Shown: positions 26,201 through 38,200 of the stretch, piece by piece
Numbering within the stretch: the first letter of the stretch is position 1
Layout of the letters: each line of letters opens with the position of its first letter
Assembly (NCBI GenBank): GCA_914767715.1
Contig: OU612065.1
Span: 18,726,001 to 18,790,000, forward strand
DNA: 64,000 nt
Reading direction: 5' to 3'
Source of the DNA: Membranipora membranacea
Lineage: Eukaryota > Bryozoa > Gymnolaemata > Cheilostomatida > Membraniporidae
Program-made: the position numbers and the translations under genes
Notes under the pieces: generated by a model
Seen by the model: only the letters and a program-made list of their open reading frames with translations
What the model was told of the DNA's origin: nothing
Database searches by the model: none

Positions 26201-29200
26201 TATGTTCAAACAGCCTTGAGATCCTTGAAACTTTGACATCGTTGTGTAAGCAATGCATTTTCATTCAGGGATAAGATGACAGCTCTTCATTGTGTGAAGG
26301 TCATAGTATGCTTTTAGGGGCATCCAATCAAGACGCAGATTTGCATTGTTCCGGTCAGTATCAGGTTTAGATCAGACACCATCTCTTACGTTAATACACT
26401 TATTTCATAGGAAGGAATTATTTCAGTGATACTAGCCTATTTATAAAGCATCTGCACAAGCTGTTGATTATGGGACTGAAATAAGCAGTCGAGAGAACCA
26501 AAACCAAAAGTGGGACAACTCCTTGTGATTTCAATAGGTCAATTTTTTGCTTTATTGACGAAGAATATATCATTTCCTATTCCCGTTATTAACTTGATGG
26601 ACTGTATTGGATGTCACAATAGTGTCACTGAGATCAGCTTACCACTAAGTTTCCCGTTAGCTATGAGGCTTGTAGCCACCAGCTTTAGAGTGCTTTGTGA
26701 TGCACCAGATGTTCTCACAGTGGCCAGCAGACAAGCTCTGTAACAATAACAATCCTATCATTAATGAAAATAACAATATATCAATAATAGTATTATAAAT
26801 AATTTGAGATCTTGTGTTATGAAATTCACCGCTACACCTTATAGTCTTCACAGCGTTACACAGCTGAGAGACATGATAGGAAAATAGTCATCGAATATCC
26901 TTATCTTTGTCTATATCAGACAGAAATGTCAACGTGTCACTGCACCAAAATTAGAATCAGCAGGGAATGGTCTCACCTATACATCACCATGAGGGAAAGT
27001 ATGAGATGAGACACACGCGCAAGCTATTTTAATCGGCGTGAGGAGGGATTTCTAAAGGAGCTAAAGATACAACTCACGATCAAAACAACTTGAGTAATAA
27101 ACACCGTTCAAAGCAGAACAACAAGCGAGTGAGAGAGTGAATCATAAAATGTTTCCACACTGATCACGTGACATACAATTGCATGTATATCTCTGAAATA
27201 TAGAGAGTGAATAATTCACTTAGCATGAGTACCATCACAAGGAATTTGGTGTGACGAACCGAGTTCAAATTTACTGATTAGGTGCGTGTGCATGTTAGGT
27301 ACTCATACTAAATTGACTCTATTGATCAGAAATACACATGATGATAGTGTAGTCTCGATGTCAGTGGAATATGAATCACCTGAGTGAGTCCGAGTAGAAT
27401 GTTGAGCTGTCTGACTCAGACTCTAACAGTAGATGTACGGCTTTATCCGACTCGCCGAGTAGTATGTATTTGCGAGCACACTCTAACCTCGTGGCTGAAC
27501 CGTACTTCTTGTTTGATTGCAAGCTCACTCGGCTTAACTCTGCCCTCTGTCAAAAGGTCAACAAAAATATTTTTAATTTACTTTAATTATAAACTTTTAG
27601 AAAACCTCAATAAATAAATACATAAATGGAGAGCATGAATGTTAGAGAAGAAAAGTTGCATCCACTGTTTGGTCGTTCTTCTGATACTGTTTTTTATCAG
27701 AAGAACGATATCGTATTCGGGTATTTATCAGCTCACTTTTATTGATAGCATCGAACATTTTAACCCGTTTGGATTACTACCAGAGACTATAGATATCTAT
27801 AGTCTCTGTTACTACAACACATATTAAGGTACATTACATACATGGAATACATTTGATAAGGAATTATGTTGGTACCCCTAAAAAATAATGTTTCACCCTT
27901 TTATTTTCAATCTGTTCCTCATTCATTTGATGCATGAGCTCCACGAGCAAATGTGAGACATGTATGTATACCTTCTTATAGGTAGGTAGAAACCTGCAAG
28001 TCACATAACAGGCGTGACAAAATGTGTGATTTTGAGTCAATGATTTATCACAAATTATGACACACTGATATAGTCATCTGGTTTTAGCTGACTATGACTA
28101 TGACTAAGAGCTGTCTTGTTTATTAATATGCACAGCGTGGTGACGGGCAATCTCTCAAATGAAGATTACATTGTACATTGCAATTCCATAGCAACTTTTT
28201 TGCAATTTTTTCAGTCGATCATTAAAAAATCTGCCAGCTTTTAACATTCAATCAATTAACCACAAGATTTAAAAGTCTTTGCATTTAAATAGTGGTATTA
28301 AATTGGTTGCGACACTCCTGGGTTGCATGGTTAAAATCACAACAGACTTTCCTTTTAGTATCAATTTCAGCAGGTACCACTTGGGCTGGCTAACGCAATA
28401 CCTAACTTGTTGGTGCAAGTCGATAACAGCTCATTACTTAGCCTTGTTATTTACTAAGTTTGTCAATGCCACAATAAAGACGGGGTATCTATGTAGATCA
28501 GGGTTTTATCGATACTACTGGATCTACTTAAAGATCGAACATTTCTGAAGTCAGCTATTGAAAACATTTGATGCAAGTTATTTAGCACACCATAGTATTT
28601 CTTGTCGATCATGCAAAACAAGATGTGGCTACAGGCTGACTTAGATGTGAGATTCAGGATTCTCATATTGCTGCTGTTAATTCATATTTTACCATCCCGA
28701 CAGGCAAGGTAAGGATTAAAACAGAATTCAGGATTGTGTAAATTTAGTGACGTTGGTTCAGACTCTTTACCTTGGCACTGTGGTGACTCAAATACCTGAG
28801 TTACCCAACTTGCCATGATCAAATGTTTAAAGTAGCGTTGTGTTTGCAAGTAATGTATGCTATGTATTTTCTTTAAAAACGTGTTTATAATTATTGTGGG
28901 TTGGATTGGTTTTGTCTCTTTTACTGATCCACTAAAGCCAGCTTGTATAAAAGCCTCTGTTTGTTGCAGCTATGACTATGGAGATTTTATCAGCGAGCCT
29001 GAAGCAGTAAGGATATTTAGGACTGAGGTGTTGCCACCATATGCACGATTCAATGCAGACAACTTCCTGTTTTCACCGAACGAATCACCTCCAAAATCAT
29101 TCCTCTATGCTGATCGCACGAGAGGGTACTTCTACTTTGACCAGCAAACCAACAAAACCGACAGAACCTATACAGAAACATTGAACAGTATCCTATCTAC

Positions 29201-32200
29201 TCGTCAAAATCAGTACCTTCTCCCTTCTGTTTATCATACATGCAGGAACTTACTGGTAATGAATTTTGAGTGGGAAGTGACTGCTTCACACCAGAATAAT
29301 CCATATGCAAACAAAGGAAATTGCATTCTCATCTTTGACAAAAACTCCCACATAATACGATATTATGGAGTGTGCTCACAATCCTTCGGATCACTTGAAC
29401 TTCGAGACGTTAAAATTCGAGATGTCATGATGGAGGAGCAAAATCAAAGATATCTTTACATTCAAACCAGTAGAAACCTATATGTCCTCGATACAACTAA
29501 AGGTGGAACAACGACTTTAACAACAGATTTTGGCAGCATGAGAGATGCCAGAATAACCATGTTCAATAAACAGGTATTCTTCCTTCGAGGCATAGATAAC
29601 GGTTATGGGGGACGATCACTGTTACAAGCCACATTGACTGACAACTTCACCAGTTGGGAAAGCTCACCTAAAGAAATATTGAACTCTAGAGAGATTGGAT
29701 GGATAGCAGGTCCGTTCGCAAGCGCTAGTTGGTCAGCGCATGACCTCATTGCAATAAATGAAGATGTGCTTGTTCTAGCAGGAGCAGAGGGTTCCAAACT
29801 CTGGATAGTTGAGAAAAAAATCGATTGTGTTTCGGTAATGTGCAACGGGTATCCGGATAACATCGAAGGTGACCGTTTCACATGCTCACTGGGTCACCCA
29901 ATCAAGCTAGTGAAACTTGATGACTACCTCTATATTCTCTCATTGGACGGCATCTCCCAAATGAAACTGCTAGACGTATCAAAAGGTAGCAAAAAACTTT
30001 AATCAAATATCAAGCAAAAGGAAAGGTACAATGTCTAAAACTACTATAACTACACTATTGTAGCAAAGAACAACAATCTACTATGTCGATCCTGATAATT
30101 GTTTGACATAATAGCAATTCATGAGGTTGGGGGTAACATTAGCGGTGAGCAGCATGTCCATTTGATCAATTTGACTTGACAAGTTTCTCTTTGCTCTTTC
30201 AGTAAAAAAATGTATGAGTCTGAAACCTTGCTCTTATTCATTATAGCAAAAGAACGACTTGTACCTGTGAACAAAATAGGCACTGAACAGCCAAGACAGA
30301 CGTCTAACATCTCGACTTTGGGTGGACTGTTGCTGGTATCTGCAATCTTTATAGTGATGATGTTGTTGTGCCTTATCAAGAATAGAATGAAAACAATACA
30401 AAAGTAAGCAGTATAAGTTTAATGTGCTCAAAATGTTGCTTGAGGCCATACAGGCACATCCTTGTAAAAAGTTGGACCTTCCTTGCCATCCTTTTCTGTT
30501 GATGTTTCCAGCATGACGTATAATCAGCAGTTATTTTATATTATTTTATTACGCATTGTCATCGACATACGCGTCAACGTTTGAACCACAATCTAATATT
30601 GATTGTAGTTTAAATAAAAAGCAGAGCTCCATTGAGGTTAGAAAACCATCCAGACCACTTCCTGAAATTAAAGGTAAGTAACTATCTCCTTTCATTTTTG
30701 TTGCCATTCCTATTTCCGTGCGGAGGGTGAAACATATGAATGAGGAATTAATCGTCAGCACGGATGGTCCTTCAATAAATTAGTCACCAAATTGAATTAA
30801 TTGCATAGTTGAAGTGAACTTTACAAATAAAAACTGTTAACTTTATTGAATATTGATTTTTAACTGTCTTGAATAAGTTTCCTTAACATTAAGAATATTA
30901 AATTTAAATTGTTAATAATTTGTAGGTAATACACGCTCTGAATCTGCGCCTGTAACCGGTGATGATGATCTATACGATGAGCTGGGAGATCAGTACTATG
31001 CGAGTATTTACTCAGATGACGACATATACTATGAAATATGCGAAGAGGACATCGGCCCAACACCTCTGAGTGTTGAGCCGGAAGGTGTAGATGAACAACC
31101 TCATACATCTCTTGAGGGTCTGAATGTGTGGCATGATTACAAGAACATTCCCGGTTCAACATACTTTATTGGAGATATGACAGTGCAAAATCTTGTCGCT
31201 GGACAGCCTAGAGACAGGCCCCCGGATGGGGAAAGTCATGCTTACTGTGACAAGGGTTTTATCGACTTTGAGAACCGGCATGAAACTAGCGATACTGAAT
31301 ACCCTGTTTATCTACAGCCACCAGAACAAAGTAATGATTATACCAGACAAGTGATAGCAGATAGCAGTTAACTCAGACAGCATTCTCTGCTGCATTAAGG
31401 CGCACTGAGACATAATTGTTCACCGTGCTCTGTACTGCAAAAACATCGCCATTCATCGTGTGGTCCATAGATAAATCGGCTTCCTAAGTTGTTATGAGAG
31501 TTTTCAGTTAGATATTATGTGGATTGGATTTCCGTGGTCACAGGTTTATATTCGTTATTGCTTAAGTTTGCATCTCACTTAGCCTGAGGCCCTATATGTC
31601 TTTCACTATAGATAGTTCATCTTAAGTCTAAAGATAAATTTTTGTGACTTTTTTCTCACCCAGCTTCAGGAAATCTGTAAAGTTATCAATCTCTTTTACC
31701 TTAAATGTTTCATTGGAGCAGATAACATCAAAGTTAGACTCCAGCTGGTTGATGCTGGAGTTGTCCGATGTTTCTATGGCGATTGACTTCTCCGTTTCTA
31801 TAGTGGGAGTTGTTGGTCCAAACAGGTCAAGTTCTTCTACAAAATAAACACCATAAATGTAAAACTAAACAGCTTTCTACCTTGTTTTAACCATGCACAA
31901 TGAAGAATATTCTATGCATAATTTTATTATATATAATGATGTAACGCTAATTTATTAAAATGAAAGGCACAATTGAATTAATCTAACTTATATGTCACAA
32001 GCTAATAAGCAATCGGAATCTCAAATTATGTGTCATCAGACATATTTTCCTATAGCAAAGCAATACAAACGAACAATCTGATAATATATGCTGTACAGGC
32101 AGAAAGTCTTGCGAGAAAAGCAAGATTTTTTGTTTTCAGGACCTGTGTTGCCTATAATGTCAAATTTTTCGCAGCCCAAATTCTACAAAAATTAATAATT

Positions 32201-35200
32201 ACAATAACTAGTTTTATCATAAAATTCATTTTATTATCCAACTTTGTGGCAGTCAACCTTGAAATCGCATATTAGGCACCCCCCTTCTAAAGGGGCCCAA
32301 TTGTCATATTAATCATTGTGGCAAGAAAAGCAAATAATAATAATTTATGTATTATTTTTATTAAAACCATTTCATTACCTTTTCTGTCACTGGTTGGAGT
32401 TTTGACATGTCGCCATTTTTCACGCTTCATTTTGTTCAGATAGTACGACGCGACTGTCCAGAAATCGATCGCGAATTCATCTCCACATATGTGTGCTGCT
32501 ATTAGGCAGCGATCGTCTACCTTACACCCCTCTGACATTAGGTAGTCACGTGTAGCACTTACAAAACAAGACAACACAACTTTGCGTCAACAAAACGTCA
32601 CTATCATGTAATACAATCATTTTATAACATGATTCCAGCTTGGCATTTACTGTTTTAAGATATAAACTCTAAATAAAGCAGGACCGTCAAAAAAGGAGTG
32701 TGCAATTCAACTGATTACTTTAGCTCAAGTTCTACAAATAAACTTTTTGTTAGTGATATTTTCCACCACCGCCCACATCAAGTGCGCTGCCACATAAACA
32801 GTACGTCATGCACCATCCTATCACACTCAAGGAAAAGCTGATAGCGATCTGAAGCTCATCTGCCAGATTGGTGATGATCACCAGGCACTTGGCGCCATAT
32901 AAATATCCTTGATGTAATTTTAGAAGTGGAAATTCTGAAGGTTGATCAAAACAAATTAATGATGGAAACTTACAGCGGAATGTCTATTTTATCGGGAAGT
33001 ACTTTGGTTTCACACCATGGCTGGTGATTCAACTTATACTGCAGTGCTAATCCAATCCCACGGGGTGCTAAACACAGCAATGACCTATCCCCATCTGTGA
33101 AAATATAAAATAGATAAACAAACAAGGCAGGCAGATTTCAATTAAAACCATAATTCATTAATGCTTTTATTTTTTCTTTTTTAAAAATGACATGTCATAC
33201 CCACTCTATCGGTATGCAAAAAAATATGTGATGTCACAATGCTGTATAGACCAGGGCTTGAGATTTTTTGCCGTTTAATTTTAATCTAGGTGAAGTATTA
33301 AATTGTTGAGTCATAAAAATCGATGGGCAAAGATAACCCTGAGGTCCGAGAACTAAAGCGGTGGCTGACCCATGAAAAAATTCCAACCTCCGACGATTGA
33401 CGACACCCACCCAGGTCCTGCCCGATCTTCCAGAATGTTCCTTTTGAGGCCTTACAAGGGACCCTTCCCTCTTGTTGACTTGAGATTGAGGAGAGATGAC
33501 CCAACAAGGCGAATCAGGATATATCAAGTGAACAATCCTCTCACCTGGTCTCAACCAAACGTGTTTGGCGCCTTTAAAAAGTTACCTCAGACTGTTAGTT
33601 CTATGATGACATTTTATAACCCGTGCCTTGTCTCGAACCCACACAGCACTCATATTTTTGTTTTCAATCTACCCTTGTTTGGTAACAAGCTGATATGTAA
33701 CCATCTATATCATGACTGGGACTGGTCTGGATTGGCCTTTATAGAGCACGCGTTTATACAGAGTCAATTCAAAATTGCATTCCATCCTAACTGCTAAAGG
33801 CTCATTTAATAATCTTATCTTTGAATTTAAATATTTTGTCTCAAGATATTGTACAAAAATAATAAATAAATAAATAAGAACAAATAAATTCAAAGATAAG
33901 ATAACACTTAATAAAATTATTTTATTAAGTGTTTTATGGACTCACTTTGTTATTATGATTATTATTATTACTATAGAGTATGTTGTGACTCACTATCAGT
34001 GCATTCGTCGAGTCTGGACATGAACTGTTTTAGAGAGACATCAGTAATGGCTACATATCCATCAGCTATAGAGAGAACAAGCTTATCAGAGGCCGCCCAG
34101 TCGGCATCATTAACTCGACCTATGGCCTTCGGGAACTTCAGACTGCTCAGTACCTCTTTCTTCAGAAAATAAAAATTCTTAGTTTAATAACAATCATAGC
34201 TCTAGGTTATTTTTAAGCCGTACAAAGCCATAGTTTATAACATTGGTAGCGTTACGTTAATTCCTAGCCTTTAGTAACGCTCACTTGCAATTGAGTTTAT
34301 TGCAGAGAGGATCATTATGCACAGTGGCATTCAATTATCAACCACTCCATGTTTTAGAGGTCGCTAATGGAAGGCCACTACCATTGACAAGGCATAAGCT
34401 CTTAAACTAAAATAGAGCGTGTTAACAATGCAAATCTAGCCTGCGACTCTTAATAAAATCTAGCAAACTAAACTGAGTTAGGGTGGAAAAACAAAACATT
34501 GCTTTGTGGGAACAAAAAATGCTGGCACCTTAAAAACAAGTTGAGAGCTTTCAATGAACACTTTCCCTATCTTGTTCTTGAACCATAGAAACTGCTAGAG
34601 GTGGTTTAAAACCAGATAAATTAAGCGACTTCAGATAAAAATCACTGCCAGTGACCGGTAGACATTATTAAATGTAGCTCACAGCATTCTTATCCCAGAT
34701 TTGCAGCTCTTCATTGAACAGGATGAGTATTTTGGTGTTCTCTTTCCCAGGAGCCATTCTTATCTTACGCACCATACCTTTAGATATCGCCATATTTCTG
34801 TAAATTACACAAATCAGAGGAGGTTTTCATTAGCCTTGTCATGCGGCCACTTGTTTTGGCCGCATGACAAGGCTAGGTTTTCATGCTTGTTATTCAGACA
34901 CTAGCTAGGGGTGTTGAGGTGACATACCTAAACCAACCTACGTAAACAGATCGTGTTAGAGGGGGTCTGAACTTCGTATTTGTATGTAAGTAATATAACT
35001 TAGAAAATTGTCACATATGCAGCCAAATTTAAACACAGATGGAAATATCCATTGATAATGATCAGCCCTAGCTACATCTACCTTTTACCAGATTATATCA
35101 ACTTTACTTTGTCATCCCTGCTCCTCTGGTGGAACCAGACATATAGGATTAGGAATGCTGTCAAATCTAAGTTCACGCCTGTGTGTAAATTTAACACATA

Positions 35201-38200
35201 TGTTCCAACCCAACCCTGTATTTAAATGTGCCTTAAATACTCCAAGCTTTACCACATACAACACATTAGCTAGTATTCACTTCTTTTGGGTATATTACAG
35301 CTAGAAACTTTTTGCAACTGTTATGATTTATCGGAACCGTTCGGTAAATTGATGAGAACCATATAGACTTAATACTAAACCTAGGCAGCACACCATTTGG
35401 CTCAAAGTTAGACACCTTACTGTGCATGACTTTACAACATCGAATTGTGTAGAAGCAATGTTGTTATCATTGACTGGCCACAACAAGCTGCTAAATCTAT
35501 TGCAATTTTCCGAACCAAAACCTGGACTGTGGACTGCAAATTTCATGATCCAGTTTCATAAAATCATGCACAACTAAGTGCCTCAATGCTAACGCTCCAT
35601 ACAGTGTCCGGTCTAGGTTGTGTTACTAATTCTACGATTAGACAAAGTACAGTCACCTAACTTACCACAGATGGAACTACTCACCCAAATAACATCAAGG
35701 ATGTGTTCTATCAGTAATAATCAAAATTGTCCAGAGGTATTTAAGCACTAGGGGTGTCTATCACCTGTTCTATGGAGAGTACGGTCTCATACCACTACCC
35801 TCCCCTCACATAAGACAAGAGAAGACAACTTACACAGATTTTTTGACCTTCAGATCCCAGAAGCTTAGATTGCTGTTCACATCACCTAGGATTAGTAACT
35901 CATTTTTCCACGCCATGGACGTCACAGTTCCGCTAACACCCTACAATAGTAATGACGTGAAGAAGGGATGGGCCCTATTGACACCTTAGCGTCTTGTGAA
36001 CTGACACATAGGAAGCAAAAACTGCTGTTTTGTGTCGGTGATTAGTTATGTATCCTTTATAAAATGTGGGTCGCAACTAAGTGAGAATATTTTGAAAGAT
36101 GGGAATTATTCTAAAGTTGGTCCCAGTGGTCTTTTTAATACTTACGAAATACGAAAAAAAACCTAATAAATCACCTTACCAAAATACCTAACATTGTGTT
36201 TTATAATATTATATTATTATAAACCACATATACCACATTTTAATAATATGTGATACCAAGGATGATATGTTTAATTACAATTGCTGGTAATAAGACATGT
36301 AATGGTCATTGCAAAATTGATATTATTCACCTGCCGTATAGGACGGCTTAACGGTATGCAAAAAATGTCAGACAACTCTCAAAAGCGTTTCAGGTTTTTA
36401 TTTATGAGTGATGCAATGACTCGTTTGCTCTTGCTGTATTAGATAATTCAGTTGAGATATCATACCTGGGCATTTATGGTAGAACCATCTTTGATAATAC
36501 TCCCTTCCACGATGTAATGGTGTAATAAGTTTGTGTTGTCAGTAAACACAAAATGCTCCTTCACCATATGATGTGGGCTAATAAGGAAAAAATATCTTCA
36601 TGGATAAGGATACATGGAATTTGTAGCAAAGATTATAAATAGTAAGACTTGCTCAAAAACAAACGAAAGGTTTTCAGCTGATATGCTTCATATCTCATCT
36701 TCCTGTACTGTATATACCTAAAGTACTGTATATACCTGAAGTAACATATACACCTGATCTACTGTAAACCTGTTTAGATATGATATTCTGAAAACTTTCG
36801 GTTCTATTATTGAAACTCATCCGATCTATTCCATCTCTCTGCAGGGTGGTATAAATGCCATGGAATGACGGAAATAAGTAAGATAAGTAAGTAACACAAC
36901 TAGTAATAAAGTTTATCTTCAAGCAGTTGCTATATCATGGCAGATTTACAAAAATCCTCAGCTTATCATAACATAAGATGACAGAGCAGCAAGGTGATAC
37001 CTCACCTAATTGTTAAGTGAAAATCAACTGAAAAGTGAAGCAATAGGCATCAGTGCTGGACATTGCCTGCCATGTCTTGATTTTGGGTGAGGGGAGCTTC
37101 AGCTTCGTGCAAAGTGCCTTAAAGGCGAGGTATTAAAGTCTCAGCTTTGGCGTAAGCAGTCATATTGCAAAAGACGACAACATACATGACGAAATTCATG
37201 TCATCAGAGAGTGAACACTTCCCTAAGTAGTAAGCGATACCCGGATAATACTGGTTTGATTCTTCACACACAAACCTGGAAAGATTATCGTGGCCATCTC
37301 CTCCCGGTACCTTCTTCTTGAAAGCTGACGGTGACCATTCCTTAAAAAAAATATAGAGTAATAGTTACCAGAAAGTTCCTTGACGAACACGATCAAAAAT
37401 TAGAATACATGCGCGTAGTTTGAACTCAGGAAAATTTTAGGTGCATCATCATGAAATGCACTTGACTACGCCCACTCTCAGTCACACTGAACTCAAAGAG
37501 AGAATAACAAACATGCACAACCTAAACAGGAGCTAAGGTTACAAAATGTTCAGAGCAATTGGAAAAGTCGCTTATGCTTATTTCTCAATGGCTGTTACCA
37601 CATCTGGGCTTACTTTCGCTTCGCCATCGTTGAAACTTGGGACAGCGGTATAATATACATGTTATGTTGAAAGGCAAGGAAGTGGGGGTTGTCTAAATAT
37701 GTGTTTAGCCATACAAAGACAGCAAGGCCTGAGGCTAGCATCTTATTCCATTGTCACTGTGGAAAAAACTGATCCGCGCTAAAATCAACAGCGGCTTATC
37801 TGATTATGGCTTGTCTCCGGGTTGCACCTGTGAACTTGTTATGGGACAGCTGACTGGAAAACATCAGGATAGGTTATTCTCACCAAGGAGGTGATGACAG
37901 GGAACTTGTTAGGCATTTCTCTGAGGAGTGTCAGCGTTTTCAGCTCCCACAACTCCATCGGCTTGTTCTTGAAGACAATCACCATGTACTGTCTGAAGAA
38001 GTAGAATACAATGTTATTATAAAAGGAATGACAGCAATTCTGACAAAAAAAGATAGATATATTTGGATACTTCATTTTGCCTTAGGATTGACTATTCATG
38101 ATGTCGTCAAGTCGTAGAGTCGTGAAATTTAACCTGAATAACCAAAACCTCTTGTGGGGTAAATTTGTTGTTATTGTTGAATGACCATCGCTATATGAGT

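Noticed and set aside
28857-28969. In-frame ATG at 28857 as start of the nested gene
   Set aside because: It would read through a pyrimidine-rich tract ending in CAG, which is a better acceptor. The upstream exon at 28611-28708 supplies a cleaner signal peptide and matches phase.
30203-30403. Acceptor at 30202 as the exon 3 border of the nested gene
   Set aside because: Best consensus, but it puts the transmembrane segment out of frame with exon 2. Kept only as an alternative that needs one extra base in the A-run.
36181-36260. AT-rich inverted stretch near 36200
   Set aside because: Low-complexity ATT/AAT runs explain the symmetry.
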